NCBI GenBank assembly: GCA_964617875.1
Contig: CAZUAI010000038.1
Coordinates: 1 to 50,474, forward strand
Source: CAZMVY01 sp964617875
GTDB lineage: Bacteria > Planctomycetota > Phycisphaerae > UBA1845 > PWPN01
Reading direction: 5' to 3'
Length of the DNA: 50,474 nucleotides
Shown here: in pieces, positions 50,306 through 50,474 of the stretch
Layout: each line of letters opens with the position of its first letter
How positions within the stretch are numbered: position 1 is the stretch's first letter
Program-made: the position numbers and the translations under genes
The notes under the pieces: model-generated
Database searches by the model: none
What the model saw: only the letters and a program-made list of their open reading frames with translations
Told to the model about the DNA's origin: nothing

Positions 50306-50474
50306 CCGCCCGGGACCTCGACTTCGCCTGCCGCCGACTCGCACGAATGGTACTGGCCCGCGAGAAGAGCGGCAACCGACGCCGTTTTCTGAGGGAAGTC
50401 ACGCAACGCCGGCAGCAAGGGTGTCAGGAACGAATGGCACTGCCGTGAAGAACCCGCCGTGCGGGACAGAGACC

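Noticed and set aside
50306..50474. Short plus-strand frame 50248-50448
   Set aside because: Overlaps the GT4 start antisense and lacks a ribosome-binding site or family pattern.
1..50474. CRISPR array, insertion sequence, prophage or replication origin
   Set aside because: No regularly spaced repeats, transposase, integrase, phage structural genes or DnaA-box cluster were seen.

Overview
This window is GC-rich, densely coded bacterial DNA. Several things point to an uncultured member of the Planctomycetota (PVC superphylum): two DUF1080 (3-keto-disaccharide hydrolase) proteins, a PcRGLX/YetA-type protein fused to a SUMF1-like domain, PQQ and NHL propellers, a receiver protein with a MerR/excisionase-type helix-turn-helix, an HDOD histidine kinase, and many short exported proteins. 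This placement is inferred from gene content; no rRNA or tRNA gene was seen.

Layout. 0-8.6 kb: a GT-C-like membrane protein, an NCS1-like permease with an unusual charged insertion, a DUF1638 protein, an HU-family protein, an arfB gene translationally coupled to a cobA-hemD fusion, and a zinc alcohol dehydrogenase divergent from them. 8.7-13.8 kb: a MazG-like hydrolase, a small lipoprotein-like ORF, a macro-domain-like protein, and a signalling group (HTH-receiver, HDOD/GAF histidine kinase, and a receiver whose phospho-acceptor is Glu). 13.9-17.2 kb: mnmG, a small exported protein and a DUF1611 ATP-binding protein.

17.7-30.5 kb: one long minus-strand operon in which most neighbours overlap by 4-8 bases. 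In transcription order it encodes a secreted PQQ-type propeller, an NHL propeller, a Tat-exported polyferredoxin, a NapH/NosR-like membrane polyferredoxin, a NuoE homologue carrying two predicted membrane helices, a NuoF/HydB-like NAD-FMN-FeS subunit, a 2Fe-2S/GltD-like FAD oxidoreductase, a GT2 glycosyltransferase and a double-length U32 protein. I saw no hydrogenase H-cluster subunit or other recognised terminal catalytic subunit. This looks like a membrane-attached NAD(P)H-linked electron-transfer module of unassigned function, and it is the best candidate for an undescribed system here.

30.8-44.7 kb: a plus-strand carbohydrate-use cluster that is divergent from the redox operon and shares a 330-base control region with it. 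It encodes the SUMF1-PcRGLX fusion, two DUF1080 proteins, an MFS transporter, an enolase-superfamily enzyme, a very large secreted toroid/malectin protein and a GH127-type arabinofuranosidase. No SusC/SusD pair is present. The likely substrates are pectin-like or other acidic plant or algal glycans (inference).

44.9-50.5 kb: an RRM RNA-binding protein with a long leader, a small conserved hypothetical, a wlbA-wlbB-wlbC set for UDP-2,3-diacetamido-uronic acid synthesis, and a convergent GT4 glycosyltransferase. Coordinates use starts chosen by ribosome-binding site, promoter position or family alignment, so several genes are shorter than the longest possible frame.
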